Positions 54,690 to 64,000 of a stretch of 64,000 bases of DNA are shown in pieces. The notes below the pieces were generated by a model, which saw only the letters and a list, made by a program, of their open reading frames with translations, did not search any database and had not been told where the DNA came from. The translations under genes were made by a program, and so were the position numbers. This DNA is from Fragilaria radians (taxonomy: Eukaryota; Bacillariophyta; Fragilariophyceae; Fragilariales; Fragilariaceae), in NCBI GenBank assembly GCA_900642245.1, contig CAAAJI010000002.1:244850-308849 (forward strand), written 5' to 3'. The stretch's first letter is position 1. The number at the start of each line of letters is the position of its first letter.

Positions 54690-54727
54690 CCCCCCCCCCC
54701 CCTATGCCTGATGCGTAGGACGCATCA
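54690..54727. repeat. Poly-C run next to a perfect 8-bp hairpin
   Basis: Thirteen consecutive C (54690-54702) are followed after six bases by TGATGCGT-AGG-ACGCATCA (54709-54727), an exact 8-bp stem with a 3-nt loop. This is striking in an AT-rich region. Confidence 0.8.
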
Positions 54728-54823
54728 CCATTTTAGTTGTTGACCATTTTCACCTTTAATAGTTGTGTAAGGAAGTCTGCCACCCTGTTCTAAGTTAGGC
54801 ATTGCTGTGTACTGATCACTTTC

Positions 54824-55749
54824 TTACCCATTTGATCCTTTATTAAAATCGTACAGTAATGCGCCAATTGGCCCTCTTCCATTTATCGCCATTAGCATTG
54901 CAATCCTGTTTTTCATAGATACTATGTTATCATGCACCTGAATTTGCTGTGCTTCAATGCAGTATTTGATGCACATGATTTGGGGTGGAACATCATGTCC
55001 TGCAACAACATGTGAAGCGTATGACGCTCCAGTCCACCTGTCTACTATGTTCGATGGAGTGATTGTATTAAATCACCATAGCAACTTCTTGTAGTCATCT
55101 TGATCTGGAATCGAAACTCAAATGAATAAGATAGCCACTGTAGTGCGTCACCCAGGAGGATTGCAACAATATGATGGAATTTGACAAAAAAGACTTCATG
55201 CCTTCTGGAATTTCTTTCCATGAACCAATTGTACGGTTAGTCCTGAATCCCATATCACTTATTTCTGATGTTGGAATCTTCCATCTCGGGCTTTCCGTCG
55301 TCATTCTTTATTCATTTTCTGTTCACTCTTGGCTCTAGTTGCGCTAACCACATAGCCATCTTGCTGTCCGATCAAAAGCGTACCAGCTCAGCCATCACTG
55401 CGTGCATAAAACGCCATGTCTTGGTTGCCCAAATGAGACCATCCATAGACTCTATGTCACAAATCATGATCACAGATTCAACAGCCAGTACTGCCTACAC
55501 TCTGACCTCTCTAACTCTTTCGTTCCCTTCTACAGGCTTGTCATACTGATTTGATAAAGCATTGTTTGTAAACGGAAGTAGTCTTGGATCCGTTGAGAGC
55601 AATGATTGTTGCTGGTGGTACATGGCCTTTATCTCTATATCCTCAGCCTCTGTTGCAGTGCTAACATGACGCTTGTGCTCCATCTTTTGTCTCATGGTTA
55701 CTTGAGTCTTTATCATCATGATTAATGGAAAGTGCGTCATTACCATCAT
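54824..55749 (-). pseudogene. Decayed minus-strand coding sequence, family not recognised
   Basis: One frame is open for 82 codons from 55072 to a TAA at 54824. It reads ASYASHVVAGHDVPPQIMCI, KYCIEAQQIQVHDN and SMKNRIAMLMAINGRGPIG, a regular helix-rich composition unlike random AT-rich DNA. Upstream on the same strand, frames 55304-55095 (MGFRTNRTIGSWKEIPEGMK) and 55749-55495 (DPRLLPFTNNALSNQYDKP) look related but are separated by stops and frameshifts. I cannot name the family. A retroelement gag or an old host gene are both possible. Confidence 0.45.
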
Positions 55750-56620
55750 TGTTTCGATAATTGTTTCTAACTATGACGTACGCATTAGCATAACTTCATT
55801 ATGCAGTACAATGAATATTACAACAACCTATAGTGTTAGGTATTATCTTAATGAACTTAACTCAAATGTATGTCAGTCATTAACTCTTGTGATGGATGAG
55901 AATTATTGTAAGGTATTAGGATTCAAAGAAAAATTCAAGTAATAACAGTAAGGAAAAAGTCCATTTTCTCTTTATTCTTACTGTTATTTACATTCATAAT
56001 TCCTCTTCTCTTCTATGCATGACAATCGGATTTTATTTGCCTTTGGAATGATCCAGCTTTTTACATAGAAAGACCGTTGACTCAAAATAGCTGCCTATGT
56101 GCCATTCTACTCGGAAGCTGTATTTTCATCAGGGAATATGATTGCTGTTGAAGCAACCATCATTTTTCAAGGTGCAAGTTACTTGTTCATGCATTATATC
56201 CCTGTAATGTGATTGATTCCAAATTTAAACACACTTCAATTGGTGTGTTCTTTCCAACCTAAGGCCACTTAGTAATCCGCTAGATATTCATGGTCAAAAA
56301 GAGTCTTAAACTTTGAATTCAATCCATTATTCAAATAATGTTTTCAATAGAACTGATCAGAACAAGAAAAAGTGGCAAAAGATCACATAAAATCTCATCT
56401 TTTTTTGTGTTAGGAATGCCATGCATGATGTTTTGCCTATCCATAGTCTTGTGATTTCCGCTGTTCTTTTCCACTTTTCTCGACGAGGTTTCGAAAATTT
56501 CTCTTTGTAAACTTATGTTTCTATTCGCTCTACTAAAATAGTTTGAAAACTTTATGAACCTCCTCTTGAGAAATCCTTGAAACTTTGTCAGAAAACACAT
56601 CATACATTTCAAATTTCCGC

Positions 56621-58078
56621 ATGACATCAATGAAACTTTATCTGTGTACCGCCTTGACCTTAATACACTCCTTAACAGGATTTTATCCACATTACTCCCT
56701 TCATGCTAATGATTCTATTCGACGGATCCCTCAGAAAGCTGCTCTTTCCAGCACTCGAATTATATATATTACTCGCTTCCATGATCAGGAACCCAACGAT
56801 GATATTGATGACGAATCCGATGAAGACAGTGCAGTTCCAACTGATCCTTATCTAGAGGTTGCACCATCAGAATTTAAGGAAAGTTCAACGGAGAAGTTTT
56901 CGCCTGCACGACTGGCTCGTGGATCTGATCTCGACATGGGTAAGTCAAGTTTAGATTGGGGTGGAGAATACGGCAAATTGTCAGTTCGAATTGAGGACAT
57001 TAAAAATGGAGCATCGAAGAACCCATCTCAAGTTCTTTTTAGAATTCTGACATCCGAAAGTCCAAATCAAACAATCTCAAGTTTCCTGAAAGTCGCTAAT
57101 CCGCAAGTAGTGCGAGCAATGAGTGGAGCTGTGGCCTCCTTGTTAGGTAGTCTCTCCCGTCCTGGAATTGAAACAATTGTAAAAGCAACAGGGGGAAAAA
57201 TTGGAAACTTATGCTTCCAGTTGCAGATGACAGGATATATGTTTCGAAATGCGGAATACATCATTTCGCTAAAGAAATTAATGCAATTAAGTAGTGGAGC
57301 AACAACTGAAGATTACAGGAAAGCATTTGACCGCTTAGATTGCAAGAAGCTGGGCTACATTGACCCTCAAGCCATTAAAGCGTTTTATATAGATATATAT
57401 GGTGACGATGTGCCTGGAACAGAAATCAATTCTTTCCTTCAGATCTTCGACTCAAATAAAGACGGCAGAATTTCATGGGAGGAGTTCAAACGTGGTTTCG
57501 GGCGGCTGAAGTCACAAGAAGGTTCAAAACTTGGTTCAGAGAAAGTATCGCTTCCATTCGCAAATGTGGAAACTGATAAGGAAGAAATGAGCCCAGATCT
57601 AAATCTCTCGGTATCTGGGATGATCGAGATCGAGTTAGAAAATGGGCGTGTGTTTGAAGTTGATGCTAATGAATACATAAAATCACTAAAGCAAGAGGCA
57701 ATGATGTTGAAAGAAGCACTGCAAAAGGATGGAACACAAGATAAGACGATAGAGAGAAGGAATTCACCTAGCGTGGGAAAAAATGTAGGAGCATCAGAAA
57801 ATGTTGGAGATGGAATTGCCAGTTACATCGCTTCGCGTAAAGATGATTTGAAGACGATAGCGGAATCAGTGCAGCCTGAAATTGTAGAAACTATGAAGAT
57901 GCTCGTAGACTTTGTCCTTCAAGGTGGATCCACGACGAGAAAGCGATCCCCACATGAAAAGATTGAAATGGAACTTCCAGATTCTGCTTTACAACAACTA
58001 GCACTCTGGCAGTTGATTCTTGGCTACAAGTTACGTGAAGCAGAGGCATCAGGGGATTATCTTAGACTTATAGAATGA
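56621..58078 (+). CDS. DUF760 protein with EF-hand domain, probably plastid-targeted
   Basis: Single-exon protein of 485 aa. The N-terminus MTSMKLYLCTALTLIHSLTG is a signal peptide followed by FYP. Phe directly after the cleavage site and a basic, Ser-rich stretch are the hallmark of a diatom bipartite plastid presequence. DUF760 core (about 135-225): SQVLFRILTSESPNQTISSF, PQVVRAMSGAVASLLGSL and MTGYMFRNAEYIISLKKLM, as in Arabidopsis UV-B-induced At3g17800. Next come an EF-hand pair: a degenerate loop (DCKKLGYIDPQA) and a canonical loop at residue 277 (DSNKDGRISWEE with D1, N3, D5, S9, E12). A second DUF760-like half closes the protein (VQPEIVETMKMLVDFVLQGG, LWQLILGYKLREAEA). Function is unknown; calcium binding is implied. 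The frame continues upstream of ATG 56621 without an ATG. Confidence 0.85.
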   Translation: MTSMKLYLCTALTLIHSLTGFYPHYSLHANDSIRRIPQKAALSSTRIIYITRFHDQEPNDDIDDESDEDSAVPTDPYLEVAPSEFKESSTEKFSPARLARGSDLDMGKSSLDWGGEYGKLSVRIEDIKNGASKNPSQVLFRILTSESPNQTISSFLKVANPQVVRAMSGAVASLLGSLSRPGIETIVKATGGKIGNLCFQLQMTGYMFRNAEYIISLKKLMQLSSGATTEDYRKAFDRLDCKKLGYIDPQAIKAFYIDIYGDDVPGTEINSFLQIFDSNKDGRISWEEFKRGFGRLKSQEGSKLGSEKVSLPFANVETDKEEMSPDLNLSVSGMIEIELENGRVFEVDANEYIKSLKQEAMMLKEALQKDGTQDKTIERRNSPSVGKNVGASENVGDGIASYIASRKDDLKTIAESVQPEIVETMKMLVDFVLQGGSTTRKRSPHEKIEMELPDSALQQLALWQLILGYKLREAEASGDYLRLIE

Positions 58079-60656
58079 AAAGAATTATTTTCCTTCCTAA
58101 ATTGTTATTGTACGATGACGAGACGTTCTGTTGATTCATCACTAGTGTCATAATGTTATGCTTGATTTTTTAGCAGTCGCTAAATCCTGCCGGAAAGGAA
58201 TATGGATGTAACTGATCGTGCCGTAGCTTACTGAGAGACGCAAAAGTCACAACAAGATAGTATTGCTGTGCGATTTATTGCGCTGCTTGCCATGAGCTTG
58301 AGTACATTACTTTACTTATAGCATCAATCACAAGTAAGAAAATAGCTATACATATATCTCTTCAAGATCCCTTTTGTCAGCCCTCCTCATCGTCTTTTGT
58401 GGTTTCATCAAGATGATTGTAAGTTTCATAGACAATACTGTGTCACTTTTCTTTCCCCTTACTGAAAGTAGGTGCGCCAAAATACATTTACTTCCCTTTC
58501 ATGGGTACTAATTGCAGTAGTGCTTGTATCATCTGGACTGAATCAAACTAGGAGTCATTTCATCAAACAAACCCAAAACCTTAGGACAAAATCCTTAACT
58601 ATTTCAAGAAGAATGCATTGCTAATTCTTTGTAGTTTACTATCCATTCTCTATTTTATTTTGTTGCTGCCCCTTTAGATTGGATCAAATGATTATGTCAT
58701 TGATTCTGGATAACTCAGAGAGGTTATACATGGAAGGTATTCAAGCATATAAAGGTTGGGTTCTGGAATTGAAAAGGGTATAAAGCCACTTTTATCAATA
58801 GTAAATGACCAGCCATTGTACTCCAGCACTTTTATTTCTAGTACCACCAGTGCCAATTCATGCTCCGGGCAAATGCTGCACATTATTGGCAGCTTAGATC
58901 TGCAATGGCCAAAGATTGAGTTCTCAAAAAGACTCCTCTTCTTCATCACAACTATTGGCCAATACAAAGTCAAGAGAGGAGAGACGCAAACAAAATCCCT
59001 TAACTTTGCATTCACAGATTTGTAGGCTATAATCTGATGTCTTCGAGAGAAGCCAGAGAATTCTTCTACCGGAGGCAACGCTTCAAAATAGATTTTCTTC
59101 CTGCTTAAGCTTAGCAATGGTGTGGCAATTGGAATTGTTGTCTTTGTTTTACTCACAATAGTACACCACGGATTTATCTAGTGGTAGTGTAGCCATGAAA
59201 TGGGTATGCTGAATCTTCTCCAATACTGTTTCGTATTTGGAAAAAACCTACAAGTTCTAGGTGAAAAGTTTGTAAATTGAAGTGCAGCTTTGATGTTACA
59301 TCGTTAAATTCCTTCTAGGGTCCAACTTAAGGAGCTATCATACAATCATGAGAAGCTCTCTCCGGCAACTCCGAAAAGACTTGCACTTCCAAGTTCTGTT
59401 GAAAGTTTAGCCTGGAGGAGCAATTTCATTGTATATTGGTGAAAATGGCAACATTCTTTCTAGGGTCCAATTCAATCAGTTTTCCCCTGCACCCACAGGA
59501 AAAGTGTGATACAACCTATGTTTTATATGGTTACTAATCTGTATTTCTTTTGAACATGTCCAAGAACATGGCAATTTCAGAGAAGAAATAACCTTTTTAG
59601 CTTCAAGACAACCAGAGAAATCAAGGAGCACCTGATAAGGACTTGATCATACGTACCAAGTATGTCGAATCAAGTCAGTTACAAATACGAACCAACCAAA
59701 AAAGCTTCCAAACATCCAGTGATTATCAATGAGCAGCTGTTAAATAATTATCCACATCAAACACGTCTATGCATGTTAATTCCTCCTGAATATTACACCT
59801 TCATCTGGGCAACAACTTACCACATCTGCTATAATACTTTGCGGAGTTTCTGATGGCTTGTCAACAATGGCATATTTTCCCGAACAACTAAACCTATCAA
59901 TGTCAATAATCTCACAACAAGACAACGAAAGTGTGTTACCGAAGAAATATATAAATGAATTGCAAAATCTCATTCGCAGTTTTGAACTGGAGGTTATCTT
60001 GAGAAAGTAGGTCATGTATGGGTGTTATCTTAAGTTCAACAGCAACCAAAATAATCTCAGGAAACATCTTAGAATTATGGGAATAAAGTAATGGTTCGAA
60101 AATCAGCAGCAAAAAAGCCAGAAGATAGCACAAAAAGTGTATCACTTTGGGTAAATAATTCATCATCCAATGATGCAGATACTTCTTCCAACGCATCATC
60201 AATTGTGCCAGTCAAGAATTAATTGTGAGCAACTTCATTGGAGTAATTCATTTTGCCATTTTCCTTACCCTGTGTTTACGTTCAACACTTAAGTAGAAAA
60301 AGCTGCTTTACTTTACAATTTGATGTTGCAATATTTATTCCTTATATGGCCAATGGTTTAAGTACTCTTCTTTATTTTGAAATCTTCTCTTCCAATTAAC
60401 CTAAAATTCATGAAAGAGTTTTTCACAATTGGATGTGGTGTATTTATAGTTTGTTTCAACATTTGGGTTCAAATCGCTTTTTGTTGCATTTTTTTTACGG
60501 TTTTATGGTGTTCGAATAAAACGGAAAAACATGAATAATTACAGGACTAGTTCGTTTTGTAGTAAAAACAAGAACACCTGGCATACTCTCGTTATCGAGG
60601 ATCCATATTTGCACTCCTACAGCGTAAATTCTTGAGAATAATTCTTAACCTCTCCC
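58079..60656. other. Intergenic, no firm gene (2.6 kb)
   Basis: An AT-rich region between two plus-strand genes. The longest open frame (58692-59156, minus) lacks an ATG start. Near-repeats TTCTAGGGTCCAA at 59314 and 59457, about 140 bp apart, hint at an old duplication. The region from about 60500 should hold the ATP6AP2-like promoter. Confidence 0.4.
58692..59156 (-). other. Open frame of 154 codons, unrecognised
   Basis: The frame lacks an ATG start (GTG at 59156). It reads YFEALPPVEEFSGFSRRHQI, then PIMCSICPEHELALVVLEIK and EYNGWSFTIDKSGFIPFSIP, with four Cys. The length is unusual for random AT-rich DNA, and the opposite strand is also partly open. It may be an exon or retroelement fragment; I see no family match. 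Confidence 0.3.
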
Positions 60657-61653
60657 ATGGTATCAATTCATTTGTTCTTGGCTCTTGCCGCGTTCTCAAT
60701 CGTTGATGCTGCCACTACAGTTGCTGTGCTAGAATTTGGCAAATCTGGTTCTGTTCGTAGAACTTTATCAAGCAATAGCGGTACAACTGTTGCAGGTGCT
60801 ACATCGTTTTTTCAATCGCTGTCGGGTAAAGGTCTTCAGCATTCTGATATGACAATGGTTCCTGACTTATTTCACAAGCCTGACGGTGTTGTTATTGTTG
60901 AAATCAGTGGAGCTGGCGGTAATCTTCATTCTATGCCTGTGGTAGCCGAACTACTTAGTAACGAAGGCAAGAATCATGTGGTTGGACACATGACGCTCCC
61001 TGGAAGTAGCCACCACAATGCTTTGATGAATCGTGTAGGCCCAGCAAAGAAATCAGAGTGCTCCTCCTTTGTGAGTGATATTAAAAAGGAAGCTACGACA
61101 CCTGCATTGTCCGTGGTTTCCATTCATGCAGATTCCAGCAATGCAGCTGAAATTGACTCGAAAATTGCCGGCATGATGTCTGCCTTGCAACAGCAAGCCA
61201 GTTCTCAAGGGACAATCGTTGTTCACCTTGTCGTTGAAGAAGATGAAATCACAGCTCATCGACGTTTAAGTGAAGCTGTATCGTCGAATACCGAGAAGAG
61301 TAAGTCAATGCATTGATGTTTTGTGATGATATTCAATAAGAAAAGTGAATCCTAATCATAAATTGAATGCAGGTGCTCGTCGTAAAGCAGCGAATCAAAA
61401 TGACGAACAAGATGCCAATGGTGATGCGAATGGGCAATATAACAATGCATACAATGGCTATGGATACTACAACGACAACGGCGAATGGGTCACACCCTTC
61501 AAAACCATGTTCCAAATTCAGTATTTCAACATCGTCCTCTGGACTTCGGTTACCCTTGTTGTGACGGTTTTCTTTGTTATCTATCTCGTGGTAAATATGC
61601 CGCTTGAAGCTGACACATTGCTGTTTGGAGAATCTGCAAAGATTGGAGAGTAG
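60657..61653 (+). CDS. ATP6AP2: ATP6AP2 / renin-receptor-like V-ATPase accessory protein
   Basis: Exons 60657-61299 and 61373-61653, with a 73-nt intron (GTAAGT...ATGCAG) and a split Ser codon, give 307 aa. A signal peptide (MVSIHLFLALAAFSIVDA) is followed by a lumenal domain of about 245 residues. Then come an N/G/Y-rich linker, one membrane helix at about 266-290 (NIVLWTSVTLVVTVFFVIYL) and a short cytosolic tail. The C-terminal layout QYFNIVLW...MPLEADTLLFGES resembles the renin receptor family (FNMVLW...NMDPG-x-DSIIYR), which anchors in the V-ATPase membrane sector. The lumenal domain is too divergent to align by eye. Membership is supported by the C-terminus and topology, and the role in vacuolar acidification is inferred. 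Convergent with MRG, 141 bp apart. Confidence 0.75.
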
Positions 61654-61794
61654 GTTCTCATGGCAAGAATGCTTTTGAGTTCTCGAGAGCAGTTGAAGAA
61701 CATATTCTAAAGATAAAAGTAAACATTTTTCTGATCAAATCTACATGGAAGTTAGTGAAATATCCGTTTGTAAAGTTAGGTTGTGTCCTTGTCC

Positions 61795-63186
61795 CTAGTC
61801 CATTCCGTAATCTTCCTTAAGAAGGAGTTCATTGTCATTCCATCTACGGTACTTTTGGGAAAATAAATCTGTTTGGTTCTTGTGCAAGTATCGCACTAAA
61901 TCTTGAATTTTACTTAAGATTGACTTGACCGCCGATTCGGGCAGATCTCCCACCAAGATAGAGGGCAGTCGGAGGAATAAGCGAAGTAAAAACTCACATC
62001 CGTATACTTCCGAGAAACGGCGAGGATTGACCCTCATACCATTCGTCTTGTCGAACATGATTTCGCATTGTATTTGTTCTTGGTGGTATAAAAGCCTCTC
62101 CGGAAGCGCTTGATCAAAGAATAAGCAAATCCCATCTATCATATCGCGTAAGTCTATTTCTTGTTTCGAAACGGACATTGGTGATGGAGACATTGGTTTC
62201 AACGCTGTCGACATTGGTGAAGAGGAAAGATCAATCCCCAGCTTACTATTCCTATACATTTCCAGTGCCTGGCGAATAGTGACGGCGGCAGGTAATACCG
62301 CAAGCATATCGCTCTGGGTGATGAGTTCCCAGTCTTCCACCAATAACTTTTTGAGTGTGATGGGCAAGGTCAAAAGTTCCGCAGAATTCTGAGAACGCTT
62401 TCCTTGTAAATGACGTTGCCGAAGTGTCAATTCTTTTTCAATGTTTGCCTTACTCCATTTGTTGGTTCGGGATTTATCTTGGGATGCTTCGGCAATTGCG
62501 TCTTCCTCGGACTTTTCAAGAAGCTTTCCTTCTTCGGCCAATTCCCTGCGACGTTCTTCGATCCTATGCTCACGTTCTAACAATGTCATACGACGCTCCA
62601 GTTCGGTAGCTACGCGTGAAGCGACATTCTTACCCGATTTTCCCTTACTCCGAAGTTCACTTTTAATAGTCTTGAGTTCATTCTGAAGACGTTTGGCAAA
62701 TTGTACTGTAGCCTCAGTGGATTCATAAACATGGTCTTCTTGCACCCATCGATCCCATTTGACATTCCATCCTGAGTAATGAATAAAGTACCACCAAGAT
62801 GGTTCTGGGTCTTGCTCTACCAAAGCTTTTAATTCTTCTTCGGTAATAATGGAACTTAGTTTTACTTGTCTTTGATATTGAATTCCAAATGATGCGCGGC
62901 GGATAATGCCTTCATACAAGAGACCACTATCTAAATCTTTGGCAAAGATCCGCTGTCGCGAATGAAATTTCGGCTGAATTACCTCTTCTTCTTCGTCGTC
63001 GAAACGACCCTTGTCCTTGGATTCCTCTATAACAGTTTCTTCCGCTATAGTTTCATTTACAATTTTCGCATCCGAATCTATTTCTGCTTTTGCAGCTTTC
63101 TGTCTGGTAACGCGCGTTGACTCAGGTACCTCGGTCCTAACCTTTCTCTTTCGTTGCAATTGCTTGGCTTTTGTTGCTGGTGCCAT
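61795..63186 (-). CDS. MRG: MRG15-like chromodomain/MRG-domain protein
   Basis: Single-exon protein of 463 aa. The N-terminus is basic (APATKAKQLQRKRKVRTEVP) and likely a nuclear signal. A chromo-barrel-like region at about 80-150 (RIFAKDLDSGLLYEGIIRRA, SWWYFIHYSGWNVKWDRWV) matches MRG15, which binds methylated H3K36. A charged coiled-coil-like linker (LEREHRIEERRRELAEE) separates it from the MRG domain (about 285-460): LPITLKKLLVEDWELITQ, TIRQALEMYRNSK, YGCEFLLRLFLRLPSIL and YLHKNQTDLFSQKYRRWND. MRG proteins are subunits of NuA4 acetyltransferase and Rpd3S-type deacetylase complexes. ATG 63186 is chosen; the frame is open to an ATG at 63315, but that extension looks like 5' UTR. Confidence 0.92.
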   Translation of the reverse strand: MAPATKAKQLQRKRKVRTEVPESTRVTRQKAAKAEIDSDAKIVNETIAEETVIEESKDKGRFDDEEEEVIQPKFHSRQRIFAKDLDSGLLYEGIIRRASFGIQYQRQVKLSSIITEEELKALVEQDPEPSWWYFIHYSGWNVKWDRWVQEDHVYESTEATVQFAKRLQNELKTIKSELRSKGKSGKNVASRVATELERRMTLLEREHRIEERRRELAEEGKLLEKSEEDAIAEASQDKSRTNKWSKANIEKELTLRQRHLQGKRSQNSAELLTLPITLKKLLVEDWELITQSDMLAVLPAAVTIRQALEMYRNSKLGIDLSSSPMSTALKPMSPSPMSVSKQEIDLRDMIDGICLFFDQALPERLLYHQEQIQCEIMFDKTNGMRVNPRRFSEVYGCEFLLRLFLRLPSILVGDLPESAVKSILSKIQDLVRYLHKNQTDLFSQKYRRWNDNELLLKEDYGMD

Positions 63187-64000
63187 GTTGGCCTGGTGTT
63201 TGACTCTTCTACTACAGTACCATATACCATATCTATCAAGATATAGCAAATATACAGGTTTTTTACCGTTAATTATTTGAAGTCGAGACAATCGAGTATG
63301 GCACACACTCATCAAAAAGGTTAAGGTAACATAAACCTTTCAGTCTACCCACACAATGAACGCCTTTAACCTACTCATTTGAATCCCAACCATCCACTCT
63401 AACGTCCAGACATGATCATTGAAGTGTCAAGTTGACAGTTGTAATTCCGTCACACTCATTCATGGCTTGGGGTTAGTAATGTAGATATGTTCCACATAAA
63501 TTTGAATAGTATTCTGGATGTGATGCAAAAAATGCATAATAACCTTCATCCGTGGCCGTGCGGCATAGGAGCTGTTTGCGCCAAAAGCAAATCAATGTTA
63601 CGATGAGATACAAATAGTTATCTAGTGAAGAATTGTTTATCTATATTCGTTCATCTACACTACTAAAAAAGTTTCACATCCGATCTGGCCGATGCTACCC
63701 CTTAACCCTTGTGCATTTGGTTAGTACAGTAATACTCGAGAAAGCGATCGAGTACGAGTACAGAGTAATCAGCAACTAAAATCAATAGGGATGCAGCTAA
63801 TTCAAACGGTACCTCATTAAAAATTCGGGAGTAAAATAATAATTACTTTCGTAACCTAGAATCAATTCAAATGCTACTGAAATGTGGATGGATCTAATTG
63901 CAATACTAATCTGAAACTAAATGAAATTCCTTCAAAACGATGGAAAGTTAAATAAGACTATTTCTTTCAATCAACGGAAAGGATGTTTTGTGCTTCTTTA
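63187..64000. other. Right-end intergenic region
   Basis: AT-rich DNA upstream of MRG to the window end, with frequent stops in every frame. It should include the MRG promoter. I see no further gene or RNA. Confidence 0.4.

Larger units (their letters stand above)
53685..56620. other. Intergenic with decayed coding sequence (2.9 kb)
   Basis: No intact gene is supported. It holds a possible short exon (54123-54314, +), a 13-C homopolymer beside a perfect hairpin (54690-54727), and a minus-strand stretch (54824-55749) whose broken frames look like an eroded gene. Confidence 0.45.

Noticed and set aside
1..64000. Search for tRNA, rRNA, snRNA and CRISPR arrays
   Set aside because: I found no cloverleaf with a T-loop, no rRNA-like blocks, no U1/U6 core motifs and no spaced direct-repeat array; tandem repeats present have no spacers.

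Overview
The window reads as AT-rich eukaryotic nuclear DNA, most probably from a diatom or close stramenopile relative. The evidence is: short GT-AG introns (57 to about 146 nt) in genes with one to five exons; a heat shock factor; a Ty1/copia reverse-transcriptase relic; an N-terminal leader resembling a diatom plastid presequence, with Phe after the predicted signal cleavage site, on a DUF760/EF-hand protein; and a membrane-anchored kinase-like protein with HND and DFN motifs. The species is not resolved. I found no organelle genes, rRNA, tRNA, CRISPR or prokaryotic operons. Exon boundaries below were worked out by hand from splice sites and reading phase.

Layout. 1-1.8 kb: 3' end of an unknown gene (+), convergent with a cytosolic-type fructose-1,6-bisphosphatase (-). 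3.9-5.3 kb: type II membrane glycosyltransferase-like protein (-). 7.6-13 kb: heat shock factor (+), METTL13-type methyltransferase (-), divergent thymidylate-synthase-fold protein (+), nucleotide-sugar transporter (-). 14.4-15.5 kb: NDUFAF5-type complex I assembly methyltransferase (-). 16.7-18.4 kb: membrane kinase-like protein (+). 20.3-21.9 kb: unknown Ser/Pro-rich protein (+). 22-26 kb: mobile-element area with a 1,184-bp TA-flanked terminal-inverted-repeat element and a decayed Ty1/copia pol fragment. 26-28 kb: prolyl 4-hydroxylase (+). 28.3-34.6 kb: five-exon CBP/p300 acetyltransferase of about 2,018 aa (-). 37.5-40.8 kb: sulfotransferase-like protein (+), UQCR10/QCR9-like complex III subunit (-), EMC8/9 (+). 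43.9-50.7 kb: DNA2 nuclease-helicase (+), with its stop codon 5 bp from that of an Obg GTPase (-). 51.8-53.7 kb: kinesin-7-like motor (-). 56.6-58.1 kb: DUF760/EF-hand protein (+). 60.7-63.2 kb: ATP6AP2/renin-receptor-like V-ATPase accessory protein (+) and MRG15-like chromodomain protein (-).

The genes are unrelated housekeeping and regulatory loci rather than a pathway cluster. Several themes recur. Chromatin and transcription: CBP/p300, MRG, HSF. Mitochondrial respiration: NDUFAF5, UQCR10-like, and probably Obg. Secretory pathway and glycan modification: nucleotide-sugar transporter, P4H, sulfotransferase, GT-like protein, EMC8/9, ATP6AP2-like. Neighbours are often tightly convergent (HSF/methyltransferase, DNA2/Obg, P4H/CBP, ATP6AP2-like/MRG).

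The most interesting points are the thymidylate-synthase-fold protein with altered active-site motifs, the HND/DFN membrane kinase, the roughly 120-residue acidic insertion inside the Obg domain, the acidic tail on a complex III subunit, the DUF760/EF-hand architecture, and the TIR element with internal repeats.
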